Origin: Brachypodius melanocephalos
Lineage: Eukaryota; Chordata; Aves; Passeriformes; Pycnonotidae
Length of the DNA: 64,000 bases
NCBI GenBank assembly: GCA_013398615.1
Contig: VZSR01001479.1
Location: 10,732,564 to 10,796,563, forward strand
Direction: 5' to 3'
A model generated the notes under the pieces. That model worked only from the letters and a program-made list of their open reading frames with translations. It had not been told where the DNA came from and ran no database searches. This document shows positions 13,336 to 23,600 of this stretch, in pieces. The position numbers and the translations under genes are program-made. How positions within the stretch are numbered: position 1 is the stretch's first letter; each line of letters opens with the position of its first letter.

Positions 13336-13446
13336 CCCAGTTCTACTCTTCCCTTTGCTCAGTAGAGAAAGGAATAGGAATGGGAAAGGAAAAGGAGCTG
13401 GTTTCTGCTTTGGCACTGAGGACCTGCCTGCACAGCAGTCTGGTGA
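13283..13446 (-). mobile_element. Candidate short retroposed insertion with A45 tail and 8-bp flanking duplication
   Basis: A run of 45 T (13291-13335) is followed by about 103 bases of unique sequence (13336-13438). The unit is flanked by an identical 8-base repeat, TCTGGTGA, at 13283-13290 and 13439-13446. On the minus strand this reads as duplication, body, A45, duplication, the layout of a sequence copied by reverse transcription and inserted by LINE-type machinery. The body matches no family I recognise and has no AATAAA before the tail. CR1 does not normally use poly(A) tails, so such an insertion in a bird would be unusual. A chance 8-base match beside a homopolymer is the main alternative. 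Confidence 0.38.
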
Positions 13447-16400
13447 AAGGCAAGTGCTGTTTGTCTGGGTCTCCTTCGACCCAAGCTGGGTTATTTGTGT
13501 CATGCCTGTGGAAAGAAGGTTCAAGCTGGAATGCACTGGGTGACAGCAAGCAGCCCCAAATCAAAAGAATGGGGATTTAAAATTAAAAATTAATTTTGTT
13601 ACCTGCTTTCTACATACCAAGCCAGGTGTGTCTACCATGCTTGTTGCCACGATATCTAAGAACTACAATTCATTTATTGCTTGCAATTGTGGAGCCCTGG
13701 TTCAAAGCATTAATTTTGTATGGGTGAAGCAGCTCAGCCCTGCAAAAATTACACTTCTAAGGTTTATAAATGTGGCAAAGTGTGGGACCCTCTCTGTAAC
13801 CAAGATTTTTCTCCTGCTAATGGATAGGGAGCTCCAGTGACTTTGCAGCTGCAGACGTGCTGAGCTGCATTGGTAGATTATTTAATGTTTCAGGCAGAAA
13901 AGATGTAAATCTTCATTCTCTCTGTGATAAATTGTGTGTTAATGAAGATAGACCTTGCTTTGATATGAAACCAGGTTAAAAGAAGAATTCTTCTGATGAG
14001 GCAAATCCAAAGATAGTGAAAACAGCAAATAAGGGTACAGGAGAAATTATGGGTTCCGAAGAAGAATTTTTGTGTGGACAATGTCACGCTCTGTGCAGCT
14101 TACTCAAACATTTTTTAACATTCGAGTTAAGATTTAAAGGGTGCATTCACAAGCTACTAGTACAGATAATTACTGGAAAATTTAGTGCTGAGTTTTGGGC
14201 ACAAGATATGTTTCCCTATGAGCACACCTTTTCTGTTCCCATAAAACACAGCCCATCTCTGTATTTATAAGTGGCCTTGCCTTATTTGCAAAAGAAGTAA
14301 CTAAATGGGAGAAGGGACAGTTTGCCCAAAATGCTGTCTGGAGGGTTTGCTTTGAAGCTCTCCCATATCTCACATGCAGTGTGTCAGGAAATGAGCCCTC
14401 AAATTGCTTGATAGGTATGTCCTTGGTTTGACTCTCTGCTGCATTATTCCAGTTTTATATTGATGTATCACCGTGGGAATGACCTCTGAGCTTTTTATCT
14501 CTGTGTCTCATCAAGGCACTTATTAAGCATCCAGTTGCCTTATAAACTGAGTGCTCTTCAGTTCCGTGCATAAGACTGGCAACACTAACAAGGGCAGAGT
14601 GTGCGTTGCTACTGTATATCCTCTCCATCTTCAGGACCAAACCGTTCAGAGCTCGGTGAGATATGGAAAATCTCCTGATATCTGCAGATTGGTCACATAT
14701 GTCCTAGCACAAAGCATGCTGAAATTACTGGGGACTTACTACAGACTGAAAGGTCACCTTCAATAATGATCATTCCCTTTTTACAGCTCACCTTCTGTCA
14801 CAATCAGGCTGCACATTTTGGTGTTTCTTTTGTTTCTCTCACTGATATTGAATGTGTTAAGGAGGGAAACAACTCTGGCCTCATCTATCATTCTGTCAGA
14901 TGCTGGGCATCAGACTGGTACTTGAATTATCAGTTGCATGTGGATTATGTTACCTGCCTGTGTTGTGATCCGTTCCTCTTTTCCATGTGATGCAGTTGGT
15001 GTAGGGTTTTTTATCATATAAAAGCTATAACCTGGAAGAACCGATGTTAATTTCCTCTGGAGCCTTATGAAAAGTCTCAAAGGGTACATCTGACTTGTGG
15101 TGACAGAGCTTTTCAGCATATCCTGAGAAAGAAGGGCTCCTGGGCACACATGGCAGCCAGATCTGGCTTACAGGCACGGCGGCGTACACAGAGCACCAGT
15201 TCATTAATTTTCCATCCATGGATATGCTTACCAGATACTTTAATTGCACTTTTAATGTCCCATTACGTGTCTGGGGTCAGACACTGGTTGCACCCAGCTG
15301 CAGGTCAGGCTGAGGTTCCATATGACCACAGACAGTAGTGATAAGGTGAAAGCCTAATACCTTTAGTCTTATGAACCCTCTGTCTCAGATATTACATCAG
15401 ACATTCATGAAAGGACAGACAGAATAAATTAGTCAATGTAAAATGTATCTGAAAGCCTGAGATAATCCTATAATTCCCAGTATTATCCCTAATAACATGA
15501 CTGTAGAACCAGTGATGAAATGGAGCAAAGAGGTCATTGCATGTCAAGGTTCAGATAAGATCTTCTGTGGATTCTTTCCTGTAAGATCTAAATGAAGAGG
15601 TTGAAAACAATTTGAAAAAAAACTCTTTAAAGCAGTCTTTGCTCTGAAGGGATTAGAAGCCCATGGATGAATATGATGTTCCTCGATCTCCCTGCGGAAA
15701 AAAAATGCTTTGCCAGGACAGCCTTAATTCACTGCAAAGAAATCATTAGAATTCAGAATTCAATTCCCAGGTGCAATGCAGCACATGTTTGGTGTGATCA
15801 AGGAGTGGTAAAAAGGGACTTTAAATGGACCTTACATGGGCAGCTGACTGAAAAAGCTTTGGGAAGGGTCTTGCATCTGGGTCAGGTTTCTGGGAGAAGG
15901 AAAACAGCTTTTAGGAGTTACCTGTATCTTGCTCCCAGAGTTGCAGCAGAGGGGGTGAAGGTGTGCTGTGGCTCCCAGAGGAGGGATCCCAGTGTGATCC
16001 TTGGCTGGAGTGTGCATCATGGCCTGGGGAGCCACCTGCTTGTGCCTCCTGTGTCCTCTGGGCTGTGTGGTGGCCTTTGTAGTGGTGGCCTCTTGATAAC
16101 TGCACTATTATTTTTTTTTATTTTTGTGTTGGGACAGATCCCACCAGTAGGATCTGATGGATGGAAGGGGGCTGAAGGAAGTGGTTGATGTGCAGGGTCA
16201 GCTGATGTTCAACTCAGCTCCTGTGCCCACAGCTGTGTGTTGAGGATATGGGTGGCCCTCTGGTTCTTGGGATGGCTGTAACAGAGGGGTCAGCAGCTGG
16301 GACAAGAGCATCAGATGGACAGATCACCAAAAGTGTGGTGGTGCATGTCCTGAGCTGAGAGCACAGTCTGAAACCAAGAAAACCTTGTGTTTTCTTTTTG

Positions 16401-18750
16401 CAGGCAGAAGGTAGCAGAGTGTAACCAATTCCAAGGCATCTGCTTATAATTTAGTGGTGCTGGTGATGTCTGGATCTAAGTACCACAAAGTCCTCCTTGA
16501 AACCACTCCCTGTTCGTTCTTCCCAGAGGATCCCAGGAGAAAGGGCAAGCAAGACTTTGTTTCCCACTGGAGAAGACTATGAATGCAGGAGAACTTTCTA
16601 TGATTTTCCCTGGGAAGGGACTGTGGTTAGGACATATGGTCTTCTAATTTGGAAAAATTTTGTATTTTCCAGGGTGCTTGCCATAAGTCGGCGAGAGTTT
16701 GGCCTCACAGGAAAGATGGGTGGGTGGAAAAGATTTTTTTTTTTTTTTTTTTTTTTGCTTGGTTTGGTTTTTTATTTAATTTTTCCAATTTTGGGCTCTG
16801 ACACACACTGTTTCACTGTGTTGTTTGAGATTTTACCACTAAAACCTCGGGAAGAAAGGAATGTTCTTCTCCGTTGCAAAGCTGGTATTGTTTGGGATAC
16901 CCTGCTGGGCTCCTGAAGGGAAGTGATGACAGACACCCTGTGACAGACGTAAAAACCAGCTCTGGAATCCCAGCAGCAAATCCAGCGTGTGAGCAAAAGC
17001 TGCTCTGACTTGTGTGTGTCTTCACTGTCGCCTGCCAGTTTCAAACCAGGCTGTGTCAGTGGAGAACTGTAAATGCTTCTTGGGGGAACTGGCTGCTCTG
17101 AAGAACTGGGATGGGGAACATAACTTACAACTCTGAAATGAGTAGTGCAGTTTCTGGAGAAACAATGATTGCAACACAGGGATATAGGGATCTGAGCTGT
17201 AAAAGCCTGTAAGGCAGATAAGCCACCAGGGCTTCTCTTGTACCATACTGGGAAGATTCCTAGTCCTCAGTACAGATGTGAGGCATCCACGCTCAGTGAG
17301 AAAGAGCTGAGCCCCTCAGACAATTATAATTAGGTCATTAAAGTTTAATGCCAGACTGTATCTTTATATTGCAGTAATAAAGGGGTAGTGAGAACCTCCA
17401 GTAAAAGTGTCAGATGATGTGCTATTCCCAGCCTGTGATTCCTATGGATTATGGGTGAAGTTGCAGCCAACACACAGCATATTTCCCACGTGAACAGATC
17501 TAGTTTTGTACTCACCACTGTGAAACAGACACAAGGCTCTCCAACAGGTTGGTTTGACAGCAGAGATCAATTCCTGCACGGAATAATTTCCAGTGCTGTG
17601 GGGTCTGAGGGGTGCTGTGTGCTGACCTCACCCCACTGAGAACAAAAGGATGGAGGTGAATGAGTAGCTGCACTCATGGCAACAGAAGAGGGGGAGAAAC
17701 AGTGCAGACCTAACATGGTTAACCAGGCTTGGTTAGCCAGGAGCTGTCTGGGGTACAGAGACAGCCTCAAGGTGGCAATAACAGCTGTCACTCCCCATAG
17801 CAAATACAGCTTTGCCCTCTGGATGTATCCATCCTGAAGGAAGAGGAACCCTAGGCTAGTACACCTCTTCAGATCAAACAGCACAGTCAGTCACTTGGCA
17901 CACCTGAAATTACTTGCTGAAATATTCTCTTCCTGTTTCTCTTTCTGTCTTGATAACCATATATCCTTGCATACTCACAAGTTTTACAGGGGTTAACTCA
18001 TTGGGACTACCTTGGGGATAGAAATATTTGGAAGCACTGGAATTCCCGTTTCCCCAAGTGTGAGTGGATGTTATCTGTTCATGTCCAGCTGTGTCTTTGA
18101 TATCTTCAGATGGAAGGTGATGGTGACGCCCCATCCCCTTCATGCCAGCCATATATCACCCTTCTGGCACCACAACTCCTCTGACATCTGACCTGAGCAC
18201 TATCAGTTGCAGCACATTCAGTTGTTTTTTGCTGTAGGGAATACCATTTCCTGTAGCTCCTGACAGACCTGAGGGGCCAGAAAAATCACTGTGCAACACA
18301 CTCCCCTAGAGACTGTCCAGAAAGCCTTTTTTTCTCTGCAGAAGAGGCCCTCTCTACCTGCACATAGCTTGCACCTTAGGGACTGCTCAGCCTTGCACAG
18401 GAGACAGGGTGGACAGCACTCCATGAATGAACAATTTTTCAGAATCTCACTTCATTATTCTGTGTTTTTTGCCAGCTCTTTTGGGTCCTGTATGTTTCCA
18501 AAGCATCTTTTACTTATAAAGCTCTTTCTCTTTGTGGACTTTTTATGGTGCTGATTGTGAAGTACCTGGAGATCTTCATATCAATGAATTAATTTTTACT
18601 TTGCCCCTGTGAGGAGTGAAAATGGCCCAAACCAGCAGTAGACAGGATTTTAGACTGCAGCAGGCATGTTGAGAGTCTCCAATAATTTCAGCTGGTTTTG
18701 TGAGAGATTAGCACTGTAGACTGATCTGGTTTAGACTCTCACCTCCTTTC
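13447..18750. other. Noncoding unique sequence containing the longest open frame
   Basis: This block holds the longest open frame in the window, 173 codons at 15667-16188 (+). It lies in a locally GC-richer stretch (about 15840-16330), which lowers stop-codon frequency. It encodes a low-complexity hydrophobic stretch across a T-rich run, and no family is recognisable. I do not call it a gene. A T23 tract is at 16734-16756. Nothing else is supported. Confidence 0.6.
16734..16756. repeat. Poly-T tract (T23)
   Basis: Run of 23 T followed by further T-rich sequence to about 16787. No flanking duplication was found. Confidence 0.88.
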
Positions 18751-18886
18751 CTTTACTTTACACTTTACTTTACACTTTACTTTACACTTTACTTTACACT
18801 TTACTTTACACTTTACTTTACACTTTACTTTACACTTTACTTTACACTTTACTTTACACTTTTCCTTTACTTTTCCTTTACTTTTC
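18751..18886. repeat. Minisatellite, 12-bp unit CTTTACTTTACA
   Basis: Roughly nine perfect head-to-tail copies of CTTTACTTTACA occupy 18751-18860. They are followed by degenerate copies of a CTTTACTTTTC-like unit to 18886. The 12-base unit itself contains two CTTTA submotifs, so it probably grew from a shorter simple repeat. Near-perfect identity between copies suggests recent expansion or homogenisation and likely length polymorphism. The + strand is pyrimidine-rich with only A interruptions. Confidence 0.95.
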
Positions 18887-20082
18887 ATTTTTCCCCAGGG
18901 GAAGAAATGGCAAGAAAAGATGTGAGAAAGTTCCAGATCTCAGTCTGACAACATCAGTCTCTCGAAACCAGCACTTTGGAGGGCAGTTTCATTCTGGTGA
19001 TTTGTTTGATCTAATATAAAATCCTCTCTACCAGTGTGCAGCTACCACCCACTTATATTTATTATGCAGTTTTATTTTCGCTTGGTAATATTTTTCTTGT
19101 GTTTTTAAAGGGTCTACATTTTGTGGTGACAGTCTCCCATTTTCCAAATTAACTGCTAGCAGATGTTGCTGTGTGGTGTGAAGCACACACAGCAGCTGAA
19201 ACCACCAAGGTCTGGATATGGGCTTAGGAAGAAAAAAATCCTTGTGTTGTTCAAGCAAGTTTCAGGAGTGTCTATAAAGTGCTTGTGTAGAATCTTATTC
19301 AGAAAATAAATTACTGTTGTTTTTATAGCTTTTAGCTGGTTTTAGTGTTTGGAATTACTGCTGAAACCTCACAAGTCTGTACCATGTTTTAAGAAGTGAA
19401 ATATCATTGGGGCAGTGTTATTTAGGAAAGGATTAGCTGCTGATACATTATATGCAGGCAAAAGCAGGTAAGTCCTACTTAGAGCTACAGCTGCCTGGTT
19501 TTGTCCCTTCTAAAATCCCTGCTGCTGTTGCACGTGTGGGAAACCCTAGCTTGTGGACCTAAAATCTTTGGAGTGAGCAGAGCACATTGAGTAGGCTGTT
19601 TTTGAAACTATTGCTGAAAATGAGAAATGAGGGGTTGTGCTTTTCCCTTTGGAATGAAGTGCTGAGATTTGATTGGGTCGTTTAGGTATGCCTTTGCTTG
19701 TTTGTTTCTTTGTTTGTTTGGTGCATCTGTGAAATTTCACCCAGTTTTGGACCAACTACAATGAATTTGCGAGGAAGTGAGGATGTGTGTGTTGCAGAGT
19801 TGACTGCCTAGGCACAGAACTAACCTGCCTGGACCATTTGTATATCCTGCTACTGCAATTGCTCATCCAGGTAAACAGGTAAGTTATAAGCACTCTCTGT
19901 TGTTCATGTCTGTCATGAGTAGGGCAAGAGGGGAAACAAAGAGTGTCATAGTGCAGTGAGTGATTCACTGCCCAGCTTGTTGCTGGAGTGCTCAAGAGCA
20001 AGTGTGGTCAGTCTGGCTGTGGCTACATCACAGAAAGGTTTTAAGATCTGTTTGTGTGAGTTTTTGTTAAGACCAAAGCAAG
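18887..20082. other. Noncoding unique sequence
   Basis: No gene is supported. A short TTTG-type simple repeat lies at 19695-19721. Donor-like CAG|GTAA sequences occur near 19880 with a weak acceptor at 19797, but no convincing exon. Confidence 0.6.
19695..19721. repeat. Short (TTTG)n-like simple repeat
   Basis: About six TTTG/TTTC units in 27 bases, imperfect. Simple sequence only. Confidence 0.75.
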
Positions 20083-20336
20083 AATCAGAGAATTGCAGAA
20101 TGGCCTGGGTTGAAAGGGAGCTTAAAGACCATCTGGTTCCAACCCCCTGCCATGGGCAGGGGCATCTTCCACTAGACCAGGTTCCTCAAAGCCCCATTCA
20201 ACCTGGCCTTGAGCATGTCCAGGGATGGGCAACCTGTTCCAGTGTTTTGCTACCCTCATAGTGATGAGCTTCTTCCTAACATCTAATCTCAATCTACCTT
20301 CTTTCAGTGTAAAGCTCCTTGACTTACCACTATCTC
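20083..20336 (-). mobile_element. CR1 LINE fragment, 3' end, antisense
   Basis: Starting at 20083 the + strand shows AATCAGAG/AATTGCAG octamers, then 'gaatggcctgggttgaaagg', 'ccaaccccctgccatgggca', 'ccactagaccaggtt', 'caacctggccttgagcatg', 'gcaacctgttccagtg' and 'ttcttcctaacatctaatct', all in the order of the complement of the avian CR1 3' region. The element lies on the minus strand, with its octamer 3' end at 20083 and a truncated 5' end near 20336. It appears to lack about 20-25 bases between the 'ccagggatgg' and 'gcaacctg' blocks compared with the CR1 form I know. It is well preserved, so it is a younger copy than the one at 1000. It carries no reverse transcriptase region. Confidence 0.93.
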
Positions 20337-21239
20337 GTGCTGGAGTTGGTTCTGCATTAGAGCAAGGAATTAGACTAAGAAAACTTTAAAGTTTCCTTTA
20401 AAATCCAGCATTCTCTGTCTGAGCCTTGCTCTGTAGCCTCCCTCAAAGAAATTGGGAAATTAATCGGATTTGCCCCATTAGATGTGCGAGTGTAGAAGAG
20501 CTGCCCACTAGATGTCACTGGTACTTCACTGAAATAAGGTTTGAACAGCCTTTTCTGGTGGGCAGCTAAAAAGAGATGAAGTACAAGTGGGCATCGTCCC
20601 TGTGCTTGTACCCTCTTGGCTCCACTCCTGTGCCAGGACTTGTGATGCCTCTCACTCCCCGGGGCATCCTGCGTTGAGCCAAGGATCAGGGCCATCCTGG
20701 GCTTGTGCTGTGCTGGCTAATTCCTCCCACAGGCTTAAGGCTTGAAAATTGGATGGTGTTATATATGCTGAGGTTTTGGAGAGCCTGTGGATGGGTCCAG
20801 GAATGCTTTTGGGATGAGCACCGTGCATGCACATTTGAACTGATGCCTCTCTCTTTGTGAAGGTATTTCAACACTACTCTATTCACTAGGAGTGTTAAGG
20901 ATTTTATTTTTCTTATCTTTCAAAGACAACAGCTAATTCAGCATTTGATTCTGAGGCAAAACTCCATGCTGATAGAGAATATGCAGATTTTCATCTGTAA
21001 AGAAAACCTGAATGTCCAAAAGGGTTATCACAAAGATGGCAGATGCACAGAAGCTGGTCTTCAACAGTGTTTTTAATGCAGAAGTTGGAGAAATTATATC
21101 TGCTTTATTTCACTTGACCTACTAGAGGTCCCTCCAGTTAAATCACCTGCAGTTGGCCTATAGTTGACCCGTTGTTGACTTATTTAATCATCTGCCTAAT
21201 TTTCAGCACAGGGTATGAGCATTCAGTCTGAAATCAGCC
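20337..21239. other. Noncoding unique sequence
   Basis: No gene, repeat or regulatory structure stands out. Open frames at 20375-20886 are short, overlapping and featureless. Confidence 0.6.
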
Positions 21240-21660
21240 CTTGAAAGGGTCCTGTCACTGGGCAGTGAGCCTCATACCTGATAATCTGCCCGTCACATAA
21301 TATGAGCACAGATGACAATCACTTGCCTCTTTTATGTCATGATATAAGGCTAAAATTGTCTAAAATGAGGAAGAAAGCCATTATTTAATCAATGGAATTG
21401 CGTCAATTGAGTGAAATTTGTCTCTAGTGTAAACAAATGGAATGTCTTTGCGCTCTGTGAAAACAAGACTAAATTACTTGCAGATCTTGCAGATAGAAAA
21501 ACGTAGGAAGTGGACTTGTAGGCTGACACATTAGGGGGCTTAGAGTATCCATTTAAAATAATTTTCCAGATTACACTGGATTACTTAATATAGTTTTTGC
21601 ATCATGCGTATGCGCATTTAATTTTAAAGCAATAAAAGCAATATTAGGGTTTTTTCGGTC
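21240..21660. promoter_or_regulatory. Possible conserved noncoding element
   Basis: AT-rich but with seven retained CpGs (21291, 21401, 21451, 21502, 21607, 21613, 21656), many homeodomain-type AT motifs (TTAATC, TTACTTAA) and an NRF1-like TGCGTATGCGCA at 21605-21616 that differs by one base from the consensus TGCGCATGCGCA. Such texture is common in deeply conserved vertebrate enhancers. No alignment was possible here, so conservation is a guess. Confidence 0.25.
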
Positions 21661-23586
21661 ATGTTTGATTATTTGAGATATTCCTCAGAACAATGCAGGA
21701 CTGTTACCAATGAATGCCCTAGCTACCTATGAAAATGCCAAAACCCAGTTTTAACTTTTGTGGGTGAGTTGAAGAACAGTCCTCAGTGTCCTCCCAGACA
21801 GAGAAATTTTTGGGACATGTACAAATACAGGGCTTGATGTGAGAAAATGATCTTTCATTGAAAAAAATAAACTTAAGTGCCCCACTCTGTAACCCCATAA
21901 CTATACAAATAAAAGAACAGAGTAAAAAATGTAACAATTTTTAGCTTCATGCTTTTAACCAATTACCCAGGTTTTGGTAATATGAACACTCAATTATTAG
22001 TGATTACAGCTTGAAGACCAAACTGAACATGGAAAAACCAGGAGCTGTGTGGGCTATGGGGCCTGCAGGTATTTTACATATCCTTAAATTTTCCTCAGGT
22101 TCAATGGAAGAGAATGTGAATGTATTAAAGATGTGTGTTTCTAACCTGTAGAAATTCTTACTTGTTAAAATAACTTCTGTTGATGCTTTTGTAACTGGTC
22201 TAAACTGAGCAGCTGGAGTAGGATCAGTTATGTGCTTGACCTGATGCCTCTAGAATGCAAGATATGCCTGTGTAAGTCTTCCATGTTGATTCAAAAGTTG
22301 GGATTGTTCTGCAGAAGCTTGTAGGAAGAAGCTAGTCTGGGAACCAGGGATTTAATATTTTCCTTTTTAAATCTTCTGTTGTGGCCTTTTGGAAACAGTA
22401 TTAGATGATTGAAAGAAACATTGTGGAAAAGGCAATAAACTGTGTGTTTTTATCTTGATTCAAGAGACTTCCAGGCCAGTCTCTTTACTCAATGAATGCT
22501 TGATGAACCGAGCTGAAAAGCATTTAATAATCTCAGCACTTCATAGGGTTGGTCCTTAACTGTGACAGGTGGTGGCTGAGAGGAAAAAGGTAAAGGGGTG
22601 GGCAAAACTTCCACTGCAAAGATCACAGAAGTGGTACAGTAAATATGCAATATGTTACTCCTCCCATCCCTCTTTGAAGAGTTGTCTGGAGTTGTAGTTC
22701 TGCAGGGATTTTGGAGAGGTGGTCTCCACAGGAGGGAAGGAGCTATCAATTGAACAAGTCTGCACCTCACTGCTGTGTCTGCCTTGTGTGTCCAGGCTCT
22801 GGCTGAGGGAGCTGCCTGCCTGCTCTGACATCAGCTGTGTGCAGGAGCTCCCATCAGCACGGGCCAGCAGGGCAGGACTGGCCCATGCACAGGTAGCACT
22901 GACTGTGTCTTCAGCGCTTGTCAAGCTAGACCCCAGGGAAGAGATCTGAAAGATGCTGTTCTGCATCCCTTTCCCAGTTGTGGTTAGGGAGCAGTGGTTG
23001 GGGTGGTGTTGCATTGTCAGATTGACTATCAGGAAGATAAATGCAGAAAGAAAAGACATCTTGGTGAAGATGGAGATTTGGAGTCAGGGCTCTTGGCTCT
23101 GTCCTTGATCCTGCCAATATAGGAGTACAAATTATAAACCAAAGTTGTGGAACAAACGGGAATTCCATGCTGCCCTGAAGTGTTGGGTCTGGATTTCTGA
23201 CAAGACTCAGGAAGGGAGCTCAGCACCATGGAATCCTAGAGACCTCCTCTGCTCCCTAGCAGCTCTCATGCTCACTCGCTGTGCCACAGAAGTTAACCCT
23301 TCACAGAGGGATAGGAAATTGGAGCTCCTTTGCTTCATTTGAATATAAGACATCTGCAGCTCTGTCTTCGTTACCAGCCCCAAAGTCCCAATCTGACCCA
23401 ACACCAGTCAGCAAATTTGTTGCCACTGGGGTTCCTGTACAGCATTTCCATGATTGCAACTTCACCTGGACCAGACCTTGGACTCCACAGGCGGCCTCTT
23501 GCAGTGGGGTGTGCTTCCCATTTTGTGGTGCTGCTCCTTTCTGCAGGCAAATTCCATGGGAAAGGGTGTGAGTGGGAAAGCTTTGT

Positions 23587-23600
23587 GGGGGCGGGGGGGG
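23587..23600 (+). other. G-rich run (G5 C G8)
   Basis: Fourteen bases with a single non-G. It could take part in a G-quadruplex but lacks four separated G-runs, so strong folding is not predicted. Confidence 0.6.

Noticed and set aside
19798..19880. Possible exon ending at CAG|GTAAGT-type donors
   Set aside because: The acceptor is GT-rich rather than pyrimidine-rich, and two competing donors give no consistent frame.
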